From the NCBI GenBank assembly GCA_028865845.1, contig JAGWJK010000016.1:1-14898 (forward strand): a DNA stretch of 14,898 nucleotides, written 5' to 3'. The notes under the pieces were generated by a model. That model had not been told where the DNA came from and did not search any database. It saw nothing but the letters and a program-made list of their open reading frames with translations. The stretch's first letter is position 1; every line of letters begins with the position of its first letter. This DNA is from Rhizobiaceae bacterium. GTDB lineage: Bacteria; Pseudomonadota; Alphaproteobacteria; Rhizobiales; Rhizobiaceae. The position numbers were made by a program, and so were the translations under genes. This document shows, piece after piece, positions 6,553-14,280 of this stretch.

Positions 6553-8292
6553 ATGAACGCTGAAGGACACGAAGCAGACGTTTGCGACGTGAGTGAAGTG
6601 GATGCCAGGGCGGAGTTGGAGCGTCTGCTGTCGGACCCGAGATTCCATGCGACGGATCGCAGTCGGGCCTTCCTCAAATATGTGGCGGAATGCGTTTTCG
6701 CGGGACAAGAAGAGGGCGTGAAGGCGTATTCCATCGCTATTGACGTGCTCGGACGGGCAAGCAATTTCGATCCCTCCATCGATCCGATCGTCCGCATCGA
6801 GGCCAGCCGCCTGCGCTCATCGCTCAGCCAATATTACGAGGCGTTCGGCGATCAGCTCGACGTCGTCATCAACCTGCCGAAGGGGCGGGGCTACGTTCCC
6901 ATCTTCACCCGCTGCGTTGGTGCCGCCGAACAGGTCGAGGAAGAGCCGGAGGATTGCCCGCTCGAGCGGAATGAACCGGTCATCGGGCTGGTACGCCGCG
7001 CGACAGCGCCATCCCGGAGCACGCCGAACCGCGGTGTCTGGGCTGCTGGCGCAGTCGCCGCAATCGTAGCGGTCGCCGCTGTCTCCTCCGGCCTGATCTG
7101 GGGTGGTCGCGGGTCGATCGTCACCGACAAGCCCTCGGTGACGCTGTCGATGTCGGCCGCCGATACCACGTTCGGCAGCGAGGCATCGGTCACGGAAGAC
7201 TACCTCGTCTCCGCGTTGTCGCAGTTTCGTACCCTGACGATTTCCGCGCAGAAGGAGATGGCACCGTCTGCGACGATGCCCGGGCCGGTCGGCGCCGGTT
7301 CGTATGATGTCGACCTGAAATATTACGGCGACACCGACGAGCGCAGTGTCTGGTGGCAGGTCGTCGACGCGCAGTCGGGCGAAATGATGAAATCCGGTGT
7401 CGAGAGGGTGAGAACCGACGGGAAGAGTGCCGGCGCGGTGCGCGACGAACTGGTCGAGGTGCTGTCGCGCCGGCTCGCAACGACGCGGGGTGTCATCAAC
7501 AATATCGAGATCCACGACAGTGCCAATGTCAAGGCACTCGGCAACGCCTGCGTCCTCAGGGCCGAATACGCGCTGGAAGAGAGCGGTTCCAACAGCATCG
7601 CCGACGCTTCCGATTGCCTTGAGCGCACCTATGCGGCGCAGCCGGAAAATTCGGATGTGGCTGCGACGCTGTCGAGGATCATTCTCGTTTCGCAGACCGA
7701 TCAGCCATCGGCCGTAACGCTGGAACGTTCTCTCACGCTTGCCAACAAGGCCGTGTCGCTGGCGCCGATGTCGGACCGTGCCAATATCGCCCTGATGCTG
7801 GCGCAATTCTACAGCGGGCGGACGGAAGCGGCGATCAGCGCCGGCAACCGCGCGCTTGCGCTCAACCCGAATAATCCCGACGTTTCCGCCAATCTTGCCG
7901 CAGTGCTCTTTGCCTCGGGCTTCTTCGATGCCGGCGTTGCGTTGGCACATGACGCGGCAGAATCGGTCGATGCCGTACCGCGCGATGCCAACCTGGTCTT
8001 GGCCCTCGACGCCTACAGGCGCGGCGACTACTCCGAGGCGTCGCTGCTTGCCGAGCAGATCAATTGCAGCGATTTCGTCGTCCGTGCCGTCCGGGCGGCG
8101 GCTCTCGGCGAACTCGGCTCCCCCGATGCGGTGGCGCGGCTCGAAGAACTGCGCAAGCGCAGCCCCGATTTCGAAACCGGGTTCATCGGCAGCATGAATG
8201 CCCGCCATTTCCAGCCCGAACTGACGTCCTTGATCGAAAAGGGCCTCATCAAGGCCGGCGCTCAGTTTCAAGTGGCGAGCAAGGCCGAATAG
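6553..8292 (+). CDS. Membrane-anchored regulator-like protein with periplasmic TPR domain
   Basis: The product is 579 residues from ATG 6553. An N-terminal cytosolic domain (about 20-118) belongs to a type common in rhizobial TPR, TolB-like and adenylate-cyclase-like proteins. Its second half, with EASRLRSSLSQYY (83-95) followed by NLPKGRGYVPIF (107-118), resembles the recognition helix and wing hairpin of OmpR/CadC-type winged helices. A single TM helix follows (161-184), then a region of about 180 residues with mixed strand content, then TPR-like helices (about 394-500, with LANKAVSLAPMSDRANIALM and AGNRALALNPNNPD). The layout is that of a ToxR/CadC-like one-component sensor; DNA binding is inference. 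No cyclase catalytic domain is present. In-frame TTG 6511 and GTG 6538 are possible but weaker starts. No strong Shine-Dalgarno is visible (GGGGGC only). Motif copies A/B and C flank this gene and its small neighbour. Confidence 0.8.
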   Translation: MNAEGHEADVCDVSEVDARAELERLLSDPRFHATDRSRAFLKYVAECVFAGQEEGVKAYSIAIDVLGRASNFDPSIDPIVRIEASRLRSSLSQYYEAFGDQLDVVINLPKGRGYVPIFTRCVGAAEQVEEEPEDCPLERNEPVIGLVRRATAPSRSTPNRGVWAAGAVAAIVAVAAVSSGLIWGGRGSIVTDKPSVTLSMSAADTTFGSEASVTEDYLVSALSQFRTLTISAQKEMAPSATMPGPVGAGSYDVDLKYYGDTDERSVWWQVVDAQSGEMMKSGVERVRTDGKSAGAVRDELVEVLSRRLATTRGVINNIEIHDSANVKALGNACVLRAEYALEESGSNSIADASDCLERTYAAQPENSDVAATLSRIILVSQTDQPSAVTLERSLTLANKAVSLAPMSDRANIALMLAQFYSGRTEAAISAGNRALALNPNNPDVSANLAAVLFASGFFDAGVALAHDAAESVDAVPRDANLVLALDAYRRGDYSEASLLAEQINCSDFVVRAVRAAALGELGSPDAVARLEELRKRSPDFETGFIGSMNARHFQPELTSLIEKGLIKAGAQFQVASKAE

Positions 8293-8683
8293 ATGGCATT
8301 TCATACGTTTACGGCCCACTTTTACCGTAACGTACTTGTTCGCTACACCTCTCTGGTCTTGCTTTCTCCCAAAGCCCGAATAAGGCGAGGGAAAATCAGG
8401 ATGAGGAAAGCGAACCCGCTTCTTCCCACAGTTTGTGTGATCGCGATCCCGGCGTTTACCCATACGCTGGTGCGTGTCGTTGCCGATTTCTGCAGCGTAT
8501 CGGATTTCACCTCCAGATGTCCTGGCGCTCTCGCTTATCTTCGTCAGTTCGCTCCGAACCTCTCCTCCGTGACACATCCAATCACCGTTGGCTCGGCGCT
8601 ATCTGCGAAGACGGCGTCGGGCGGTTCAGGCGGCGACGCCGCGCATATGAGAAGACCTGTCGAAACGCTCAGAGGTGAATTAC
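8293..8683 (+). other. Long intergenic leader before the outer-membrane protein gene
   Basis: This 391-bp stretch has no convincing gene. An open plus-strand frame crosses it, but the product is low-complexity-like and has no recognisable domain. It contains motif copy C and its inverted partner (8304-8338). It also has nested GC-rich inverted repeats near its end: GGCGTC (8613-8618) with GACGCC (8635-8640), and GCGGCGACGCCGC (8630-8642). The last could form a hairpin about 40 bp before the start codon. I found no clear -35/-10 pair. Confidence 0.6.
8304..8338. promoter_or_regulatory. Motif copy C arranged as an inverted pair
   Basis: TTTACCGTAACGTACTT (8321-8337) matches copies A and B at 15 of 17 positions. 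Nine bases upstream, ATACGTTTACGG (8304-8315) is a degenerate inverted copy with one inserted base. The pair starts 12 bp after the regulator stop codon. It could be an operator or a 3'-end hairpin, but the likeness to A and B favours protein binding. Confidence 0.5.
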
Positions 8684-9514
8684 ATGTCATGCACATGCAG
8701 GAATAACGGTGCCGGCAAGCCTTCCGGACTTTCTCTGCGGATGATCGCGCTATCGGCGGGCATAGTGCTGTCGGCTGCCGCGGGCCACGCCGCAGATCTT
8801 GCCCCGGCGATGGCGCCGATGCCGGAACCGGTCCAGACGCCGGAAGGATGGAAATTCTCCTTCGCGCCATATTTCTGGGCCTCCGGCCTCTCCGGCAAGT
8901 CGGCGAATTTCGGATTGCCCACCATCGATGTGCACGAAAGTTTCGGCGATATTCTCTCCGATCTCGATTTCGCCTTCATGGCGGCTGGCGACGCTCGCTA
9001 CGGCCCCTATAGCATCATGACCGACCTCAGCTATGCCAGGGTGACGACGGATGCGGGCACGCCGAGAGGTGTCGTTGCCTCGAGGGTAGGGCTCAAGACG
9101 GAAACTTTTACGGCGTTCCTCGGAGGCGGCTATTCCATTCTTGATGATGGGGTGGGCCGTCTCGATGTCGTCGGCGGCGCCAGGATATGGTACGTCGACA
9201 CAAAGGTGTCGTTCCAGGGAGGCCTTCTCGGTGGCGTTTCGCGCGCCGATAGCGCCACCTGGGTCGACGGCATGGTCGGTCTGCGCGGAATGTATTCCAT
9301 CACGCCCAATTTCTACCTGACCGGCTGGGGCATGATCGGCACCGGCGGTGCGGACATTGACTGGGATGTCATGGGAGGTCTTGGCTACAAATTCAACGAG
9401 AAGGTTTCGGCGATTGCGGGTTACAGGGCGCTTGGCGTGGATTATCATAATGAATCGCTAACATATGATATGATCCAGCATGGCCCGATGCTCGGGGTCG
9501 TGCTTCGTTTCTAA
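8684..9514 (+). CDS. Outer-membrane beta-barrel protein
   Basis: The product is 276 residues from ATG 8684, which has AGAGGTG about six bases upstream. GTG 8675 overlaps that Shine-Dalgarno, so it is unlikely. An extended N-region (with Cys3 and Cys5) is followed by a hydrophobic core (19-33) and a likely cleavage site after AAGHA near residue 36. The mature part alternates polar and hydrophobic residues with frequent aromatics at strand ends (FSFAPYFWASGL, GPYSIMTDLSYARV, FTAFLGGGYSIL, GARIWYVDTKVSF, NFYLTGWGMIGTG, KVSAIAGYRALGVDY). It ends in Phe (GVVLRF), as BAM substrates do. Eight to twelve strands are likely. The specific family and any transported solute are not recognised. The glutamate-receptor-like gene follows after 62 bp. 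Confidence 0.85.
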   Translation: MSCTCRNNGAGKPSGLSLRMIALSAGIVLSAAAGHAADLAPAMAPMPEPVQTPEGWKFSFAPYFWASGLSGKSANFGLPTIDVHESFGDILSDLDFAFMAAGDARYGPYSIMTDLSYARVTTDAGTPRGVVASRVGLKTETFTAFLGGGYSILDDGVGRLDVVGGARIWYVDTKVSFQGGLLGGVSRADSATWVDGMVGLRGMYSITPNFYLTGWGMIGTGGADIDWDVMGGLGYKFNEKVSAIAGYRALGVDYHNESLTYDMIQHGPMLGVVLRF

Positions 9515-9576
9515 TGGGTCGAAGCGGCTGCTACCGCCCTCGGCACCGCTCAACATCGGACGAGGGATAATCTCAG

Positions 9577-10743
9577 ATGCGTCGATCACCCCTTCCGAAG
9601 GGGCTACGTGCTGGCTTTGCCGGCGTAGCCATGCTGTTCTTGGGATTGATCGCGCAGACCGGCACAGCGTCCGCCGAGGACAATCTGACGGGCGGCGGTA
9701 CAGCCGCCACGGCCGCCGCAAACCATCCCGCATCCTTTCCCGACCGCGAACTCGTCATCGGCACCAAGGCGGCTCCGCCCTTTGCAATGAAGGATGCCGA
9801 CGGCAACTGGACGGGCATCTCGATCGATCTCTGGCGGCAGGTCGCCGAGAAGCTCGGCGTCAAGTTCCGTCTCGTCGAAGAGCCGACGGTGCAGAGCCTG
9901 CTCGATGGGACGGCGCGGGGCAACTACGATCTCTCCGTCGCGGCGATCACCATCACTGCCGAGCGGGAGCGCAATGTCGATTTCTCGCAGCCCTTCTACG
10001 ATACCGGCCTCGGCATCGCCGTCTCGACCAGCAATGTGTCGGTCTGGCGCGAAATCGTCCGCACGATGACTTCCTTCGGCTTCCTGCAGGCGGCGGGCGC
10101 CTTGATCGGCATTTCCCTTTTGGTGGGCGCGCTTATCTGGGTCTTCGAACGCCGGCATAACGAGGATTTCGGCGGCCATCCGGTTCAGGGCCTCGGCGCC
10201 AGCATCTGGTGGTCCGCCGAAGCGATGACCCAGGCAAGCACCGGGCATCGCGGTCCGAAGACCATGGCCGGGCGCGCGCTCGCGATCATCTGGATGGTGG
10301 TGTCCATCATCACCATCGCCGTCTTCACTGCAAGCGTGACTTCGGCCCTGACGACCCGCCAGATGCGCGGCCTCGTCAACGGCGTCGAAGACCTGCCGAC
10401 CGTTCGTGTCGGCACGCTCGCCGGCTCAGCGACGGTCGGATTTCTCGACGGCGAACAGATCAGGCATCGCAACTTCAATGATGTCGCCGATGGCTTGCGG
10501 GCACTGGAGAAGGGATCGATCGACGCCTTCGTCTACGACAAGCCGCTCCTGGCATGGACGGTGCAGCAACAGTTCCAGAACACCATCCAGGTGCTCGACG
10601 TCGATTTCGATCCGCAGAGCTACGGCATGGCGATGCCGACCGGCAGCCCGTACCGCAAGGCCGTCGACGTCGCCATCCTGGAAGAGATCCACGAGCAGGG
10701 CTGGAAGCAGACGCTATTCCGATATATCGGCGAGAAGCAATGA
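9577..10743 (+). CDS. Prokaryotic ionotropic glutamate receptor-like ligand-gated channel
   Basis: The 388-residue protein has a signal peptide (1-33). A type-3 solute-binding domain is split around a two-TM channel. Lobe 1 is about 57-155, with ELVIGTKAAPPFA and ITITAERERNVDFSQPF. TM1 is about 166-190, the pore loop about 205-225, and the second TM about 232-258. Lobe 2 is about 268-388, with DAFVYDKPLLAW. Arg130 or Arg132 in the lobe-1 motif and Asp321 in lobe 2 match the places where iGluRs hold the alpha-carboxyl and alpha-amino groups, so an amino-acid-like ligand is likely. The pore loop (EAMTQASTGHRGP) lacks the TVGYG K+ filter of Synechocystis GluR0. Channel topology puts the binding domain in the periplasm. 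GAGGG lies ten bases before the ATG. Ligand and ion are unknown. It may be co-transcribed with the beta-barrel gene. Confidence 0.87.
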   Translation: MRRSPLPKGLRAGFAGVAMLFLGLIAQTGTASAEDNLTGGGTAATAAANHPASFPDRELVIGTKAAPPFAMKDADGNWTGISIDLWRQVAEKLGVKFRLVEEPTVQSLLDGTARGNYDLSVAAITITAERERNVDFSQPFYDTGLGIAVSTSNVSVWREIVRTMTSFGFLQAAGALIGISLLVGALIWVFERRHNEDFGGHPVQGLGASIWWSAEAMTQASTGHRGPKTMAGRALAIIWMVVSIITIAVFTASVTSALTTRQMRGLVNGVEDLPTVRVGTLAGSATVGFLDGEQIRHRNFNDVADGLRALEKGSIDAFVYDKPLLAWTVQQQFQNTIQVLDVDFDPQSYGMAMPTGSPYRKAVDVAILEEIHEQGWKQTLFRYIGEKQ

Positions 10744-10747
10744 GCAG

Positions 10748-10774
10748 TGGCGGCCCGGCTTACGCCTGCCGCCA
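10748..10774. terminator. Candidate bidirectional terminator hairpin
   Basis: TGGCGGC (10748-10754) and GCCGCCA (10768-10774) form a 7-bp GC-rich stem with a 13-base loop in the 51-bp gap between two convergent stop codons. There is no clear T-tract on either side. Confidence 0.4.
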
Positions 10775-10794
10775 TCTACGTTGCATCCAAGCGC

Positions 10795-11826
10795 TCAATC
10801 GGCCGGCTTTGCTTCCGGGAAAGTCCATTTTCCGTCGAGGATATCCGCGGAGGGTCGGTAGAGCCTCACGAGATAGTTCCAGCCCTTGGTGATCGGCAGG
10901 CAATTGGCGATTTTCCCGTCGCAGCCGCCGAATTGCACGTGCACGGTTCCATCGCTGTCCTTCTTGGCGGTGATGTTGTTCAGCGTATAGGCGTTGAACT
11001 TGTTGGCCTCGTAATAGCCGCGCGCATCATAGACGCTGATCGACCAGAAGCCGTCGACGGGCACATCCCCGACATCGAGTTTGTAAATCGTCTTTCCGTC
11101 GTTTTTATCCGGCGTGACGGTTAGATAGGTTGCTTCTTTCTCCGGGTTTCCGCCCCAGGCCGAAGCGGAGCCGATGAGACGCCTGACGGGATCGACCTGG
11201 TTCTTGGCGCCGAACATGCCCTTGGTGTCGGGCAAGGTAGCGGCAAGTTCGAGCAAGGCGGTTCTCACCTTCGCCTGGCTTTTCGGATCCCATTTCGGAA
11301 CCTCGAAGGTGCCCGAGGAAGCCTGCTCGACCTTGATCGCGTCCTGAAGGGCATGAGCCTGCTTTACATCGTCGGGGTTGTTCGGATCGACGAGCGTCCT
11401 GACGGCAACGATGACATAGCGTGTGCCGATCTTGTCCTTTGAGAGCGTGTAGCTTCCGGGGTTGTAATTGACTGCAGACGTATATTGATCCTCGTCGATT
11501 ACCTGCATCGACATGAAGCGCTTGCCGGCGTCGGGCAGGGTGATCGTCACCGGCCCCGCGTCGAGATCGAAGACCGCGGCGGAATAGAGCGTATCCCGGT
11601 TCGTCCTGATCACAAGTTGTTTGTCGATCGGGCTGAGCTCCCGATGATGCATGAACTTGCCGAAACCATTGTCCTTGACGACATTACCGAAATAGAGATC
11701 CGACTCCGCCCGAGTAAAATTGTCGGGCGTGACCGGAATGGTCTGCCCCTTGGCAGTTTGTGCAAGCACAGGGCCGGCGCAAATCAGGCCGAGGGCTGCG
11801 GCTGTGAGCAAATATCGGGATCTCAT
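10795..11826 (-). CDS. DUF1254/DUF1214 protein, Sec-exported, last gene of the operon
   Basis: The product is 343 residues from ATG 11826, with GGAG about nine bases upstream. The longer frame to 11877 would overlap the preceding gene and place 17 residues before the signal peptide. Residues 1-22 form a Sec signal ending GPVLA. An N-terminal DUF1254-type part carries NRDTLYS (76-82) and FMSMQVIDED (104-113). The C-terminal DUF1214 part carries GFWSISVYDARG (259-270) and ends with LVRLYRPSADILDGKW (319-334). It is shorter than the neighbour by about 130 residues, mostly in the N-terminal and middle regions. Cys302 and Cys309 could form a disulfide in the periplasm. These families are widespread but biochemically uncharacterised. 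It is a tandem paralogue of the upstream gene, 17 bp away. Confidence 0.9.
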   Translation of the reverse strand: MRSRYLLTAAALGLICAGPVLAQTAKGQTIPVTPDNFTRAESDLYFGNVVKDNGFGKFMHHRELSPIDKQLVIRTNRDTLYSAAVFDLDAGPVTITLPDAGKRFMSMQVIDEDQYTSAVNYNPGSYTLSKDKIGTRYVIVAVRTLVDPNNPDDVKQAHALQDAIKVEQASSGTFEVPKWDPKSQAKVRTALLELAATLPDTKGMFGAKNQVDPVRRLIGSASAWGGNPEKEATYLTVTPDKNDGKTIYKLDVGDVPVDGFWSISVYDARGYYEANKFNAYTLNNITAKKDSDGTVHVQFGGCDGKIANCLPITKGWNYLVRLYRPSADILDGKWTFPEAKPAD

Positions 11827-11843
11827 ATGGTTTTTCTCCGTGG

Positions 11844-13259
11844 TCAACTTGCGTGCTCGAGCGGCGGCGCTTTCCATTTTCCGTCGAGGGCGTCCGGTTT
11901 CGGCCAGTAAAGCCGCGTCGCGATGAAGAATGGTCCGTCGGGCGCAGGCAGCCAGTTGCTTTCCTTGTCTTTGCCGGGAGAAGCGTTCTGCACGTAGATG
12001 GTGATGCCGCCATCGGCGTCGCGCTTCAGATCGGGAAGCATTGACGAGTTGATCAGGTAACGATGCAACGGATTGGCACTGAGCAAGCTCGAGGGCAGCT
12101 TGTAGAGCGTGAGCGACCAGAACGCGTTGACCGGCGGCAGGCCGTCAGCGGCGAAATGAACGCTGTATTTGCTGCTGCCGGTTAGCGGCTTGCCGCTGGA
12201 ATCGGTGAAGTAGATGGGATAGATCGCCTCTTCCTTGGAATTGCCGTAGATGCCGAGTGCGGCCGCGGACATGCGGGCCATATAGTCGCCATTGAGGAAG
12301 GCACGCGTGCCGAAGCCGTTTGCGCTGGTGCGCTTGCCGGTATCGAGCTCTGTTTTCTTGTAGGTAGTGAAGGCGGTCCAGGCATCCGCCATGCCCGCCT
12401 CGATGCCCTTTCTTACGCCCGGCGGCAACGTCCTCGGATCGAACGTCTTGCCAGCTCCGACCCCGATCTTGGCGAAACGCGCCATCATGTCCGTTTCCGC
12501 CGGATTGGTGGGGCAGAATTGCAGAATGAAATTCAATATGGCGAAGAAGCGCAGCGACGTCCGTTCGTCTTTCGCGGGGAGCGGCTTGATGAAGGCGATC
12601 TTCGGCGCGGGGGCTGGCGGTGGTGTGCCGAGAAAGGCGGACAGAGGCTCGACCTTGTACCGGGCCTGTATTTTCTTCACGTTCTCGATGTCGGCAGGGT
12701 TGAAGAGCTGCGTCCGGTAGAGCGCAAGCGCGAGTTCCGTCTCGGAACGAATGACCTCCTTGATGCCGGGTGGCGTCTCGCCCTTCCAATCCGGTCCGGC
12801 CAACAGGAACTTGCCCGCTTCGTTGCCGGTTGCCCGGCTGCCGACATAGGCGAAGTTGAAGGTATACATGTCGATGAACTGGATCGAGTAGTACCGGCCT
12901 TTCTCCACCTCGGGCACGGTGAAAACCAGCGGTTCGGCTCTCAGATCCGCGCCGATGAAGGAATAGGGCGTATCGGAGTTTGGTGTCTGAACAGCCTTGT
13001 CGTCGGGAGTATAGACCCGCGCCGTATTGAAAAGCTTGTTCCAGTCACCCTTATATTCTGGGTCTTTCTTGTCGACGAAATAGGAATACTGAATGCGATA
13101 GCTGTCGACCATCGGGAAGCCGTAGATGACGGCCTCCTGGGCAATCGCGCGAGCTTCGGCCGCCGTTATGCCTGCCGACTGGCCGCGCGCCGGAAATCCG
13201 ATGGCAACCGGCAATGCCGCCGATACCGCGCCCGCAAGAAAACTTCTCCGTCTCAGCAT
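11844..13259 (-). CDS. DUF1254/DUF1214 protein with Tat signal
   Basis: The product is 471 residues from ATG 13259, which has GGGAGG about nine bases upstream. An in-frame ATG at 13292 overlaps the HAD stop as ATGA, but would put 11 extra residues before the signal. The N-terminus, MLRRRSFLAGAVSAALP, matches the twin-arginine pattern (RRxSFL, then a hydrophobic core), so folded export to the periplasm is likely. DUF1254 lies about 45-185, with NSDTPYSFIGADLRAEP (94-110) and GRYYSIQFIDMYTFNFAYVG (121-140). DUF1214 lies about 360-460, with AFWSLTLYKLP (379-389) and TRLYWPKPDALDGKW (448-462). It is full length for the family. Function is unknown. Gene order places it between the HAD phosphatase and its own Sec-exported paralogue. 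Confidence 0.92.
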   Translation of the reverse strand: MLRRRSFLAGAVSAALPVAIGFPARGQSAGITAAEARAIAQEAVIYGFPMVDSYRIQYSYFVDKKDPEYKGDWNKLFNTARVYTPDDKAVQTPNSDTPYSFIGADLRAEPLVFTVPEVEKGRYYSIQFIDMYTFNFAYVGSRATGNEAGKFLLAGPDWKGETPPGIKEVIRSETELALALYRTQLFNPADIENVKKIQARYKVEPLSAFLGTPPPAPAPKIAFIKPLPAKDERTSLRFFAILNFILQFCPTNPAETDMMARFAKIGVGAGKTFDPRTLPPGVRKGIEAGMADAWTAFTTYKKTELDTGKRTSANGFGTRAFLNGDYMARMSAAALGIYGNSKEEAIYPIYFTDSSGKPLTGSSKYSVHFAADGLPPVNAFWSLTLYKLPSSLLSANPLHRYLINSSMLPDLKRDADGGITIYVQNASPGKDKESNWLPAPDGPFFIATRLYWPKPDALDGKWKAPPLEHAS

Positions 13260-13288
13260 CGATCTATGCCTCCCTTGAGCGCGTGTCT

Positions 13289-14266
13289 TCATTGTTCGAA
13301 GGCGAATATTTTCTTCCAGTCCGCCTTCATGTCGACGACCAGCCAGTTGCGGCGTTCGGCCTCGTTCAGCGCCTTGTCGAGCTTTCCGAATGCGGAGTCG
13401 CGGTCATAGGCATATTCGCGGTCGGCATCCGTATGGTGGACGAGCATCGCAAAGCCATGTTGTTTTCCTGATGTCACCCAGCGCATCATCTCGTAGTCGC
13501 CGTCCGAATTGCCGGCGACGAAGATCGGACGGCGGCCGATGAATTTGTTGATGCCGACGGGTTTGCCGGGGCCGTCGTTGACGAACTCGATCTTAGCCTC
13601 GCGCGCCAGCACCGGCACATCGGCGCTCAGAGTGTATTTGGTGACTATGGTGCTGCCGATCACCTGCTCGGGCGGGATGCCGTACAACGCCTCGGTCACG
13701 GGCCGCATGAATTCGACGCCGCCGCCGGAGACGATGTAGGTCTTGAAGCCATGGGCGCGCAGATAGTCGAGCAGTTCGCGCATCGGCAGATAGGTCATGT
13801 CCGTGTAGGGCTTGCCGGTCTTCGGGTGCTTGGCGGTTGCGAACCAGTCCTGCACGATCTTGGCGAACTCGTCCGTCGTCTGTCCGGCATGCGTTTCCAT
13901 CACCAGGTCGACGAGGCCTTTTTCTCCCGATTTCGCCACGGCCGCGAGATCGCCCTGCAGGATGGACTTGAAGGGCTCTTTCTCCTTCCATTCCGGATGC
14001 GCTGGCGCGAGCGTCTTGACGCGGTCGAGCGCGAAGCCGAGCTGCACGTAGTAGGGCTGCTCGGTCCAGAGCGTGCCGTCATTGTCGAAGACGGCGATGC
14101 GGTCCTCGGGTTTCACGTAGTCCGGATTGTTCTGATCGGTCACCTTGGTGACGAAGTCGATGATCGCCTGCTTCGATTTGCCGTCGTTCCAGGAGGGCAG
14201 GTCCTCGGCCATCGCCGCCAGCGGCAGAAAGAGGACGATGAGGAGCGCACGCACGAAGATCTTCAT
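13289..14266 (-). CDS. Exported HAD-family phosphatase-like hydrolase
   Basis: The product is 325 residues from ATG 14266, which has a strong GGGAGGA seven bases upstream. The open frame continues to 14671, but that extension overlaps the FGE gene and is not coding. The signal peptide is 1-20 (ending LAAMA). HAD motifs are in order: I FDNDGT (60-65, nucleophile Asp61 and acid Asp63), II IVSGGG (178-183, Ser180), III Lys236 or Lys241 in GPGKPVGINKFIG, IV GNSDGDYEM (252-260, Asp255 and Asp257). A roughly 100-residue helical cap lies between motifs I and II. Asp63 two residues after the nucleophile favours phosphatase rather than dehalogenase chemistry. The signal peptide places it in the periplasm. 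Its stop overlaps an in-frame ATG of the next gene by four bases, and the FGE stop is 14 bp upstream. Confidence 0.92.
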   Translation of the reverse strand: MKIFVRALLIVLFLPLAAMAEDLPSWNDGKSKQAIIDFVTKVTDQNNPDYVKPEDRIAVFDNDGTLWTEQPYYVQLGFALDRVKTLAPAHPEWKEKEPFKSILQGDLAAVAKSGEKGLVDLVMETHAGQTTDEFAKIVQDWFATAKHPKTGKPYTDMTYLPMRELLDYLRAHGFKTYIVSGGGVEFMRPVTEALYGIPPEQVIGSTIVTKYTLSADVPVLAREAKIEFVNDGPGKPVGINKFIGRRPIFVAGNSDGDYEMMRWVTSGKQHGFAMLVHHTDADREYAYDRDSAFGKLDKALNEAERRNWLVVDMKADWKKIFAFEQ

Positions 14267-14280
14267 GGAATCCTCCCTGA

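Noticed and set aside
6817..8577. Minus-strand open frame of 586 codons antisense to the TPR regulator
   Set aside because: It is very long but composed of Arg, Gly, Asp and His with no domain, typical of an antisense frame opposite GC3-rich codons. The plus strand has a TM helix and TPR pattern.
8293..8706. Open plus-strand frame of 137 codons in the intergenic region
   Set aside because: No Shine-Dalgarno at its first start, no domain, irregular codon use, and it overlaps the start of the outer-membrane protein gene.
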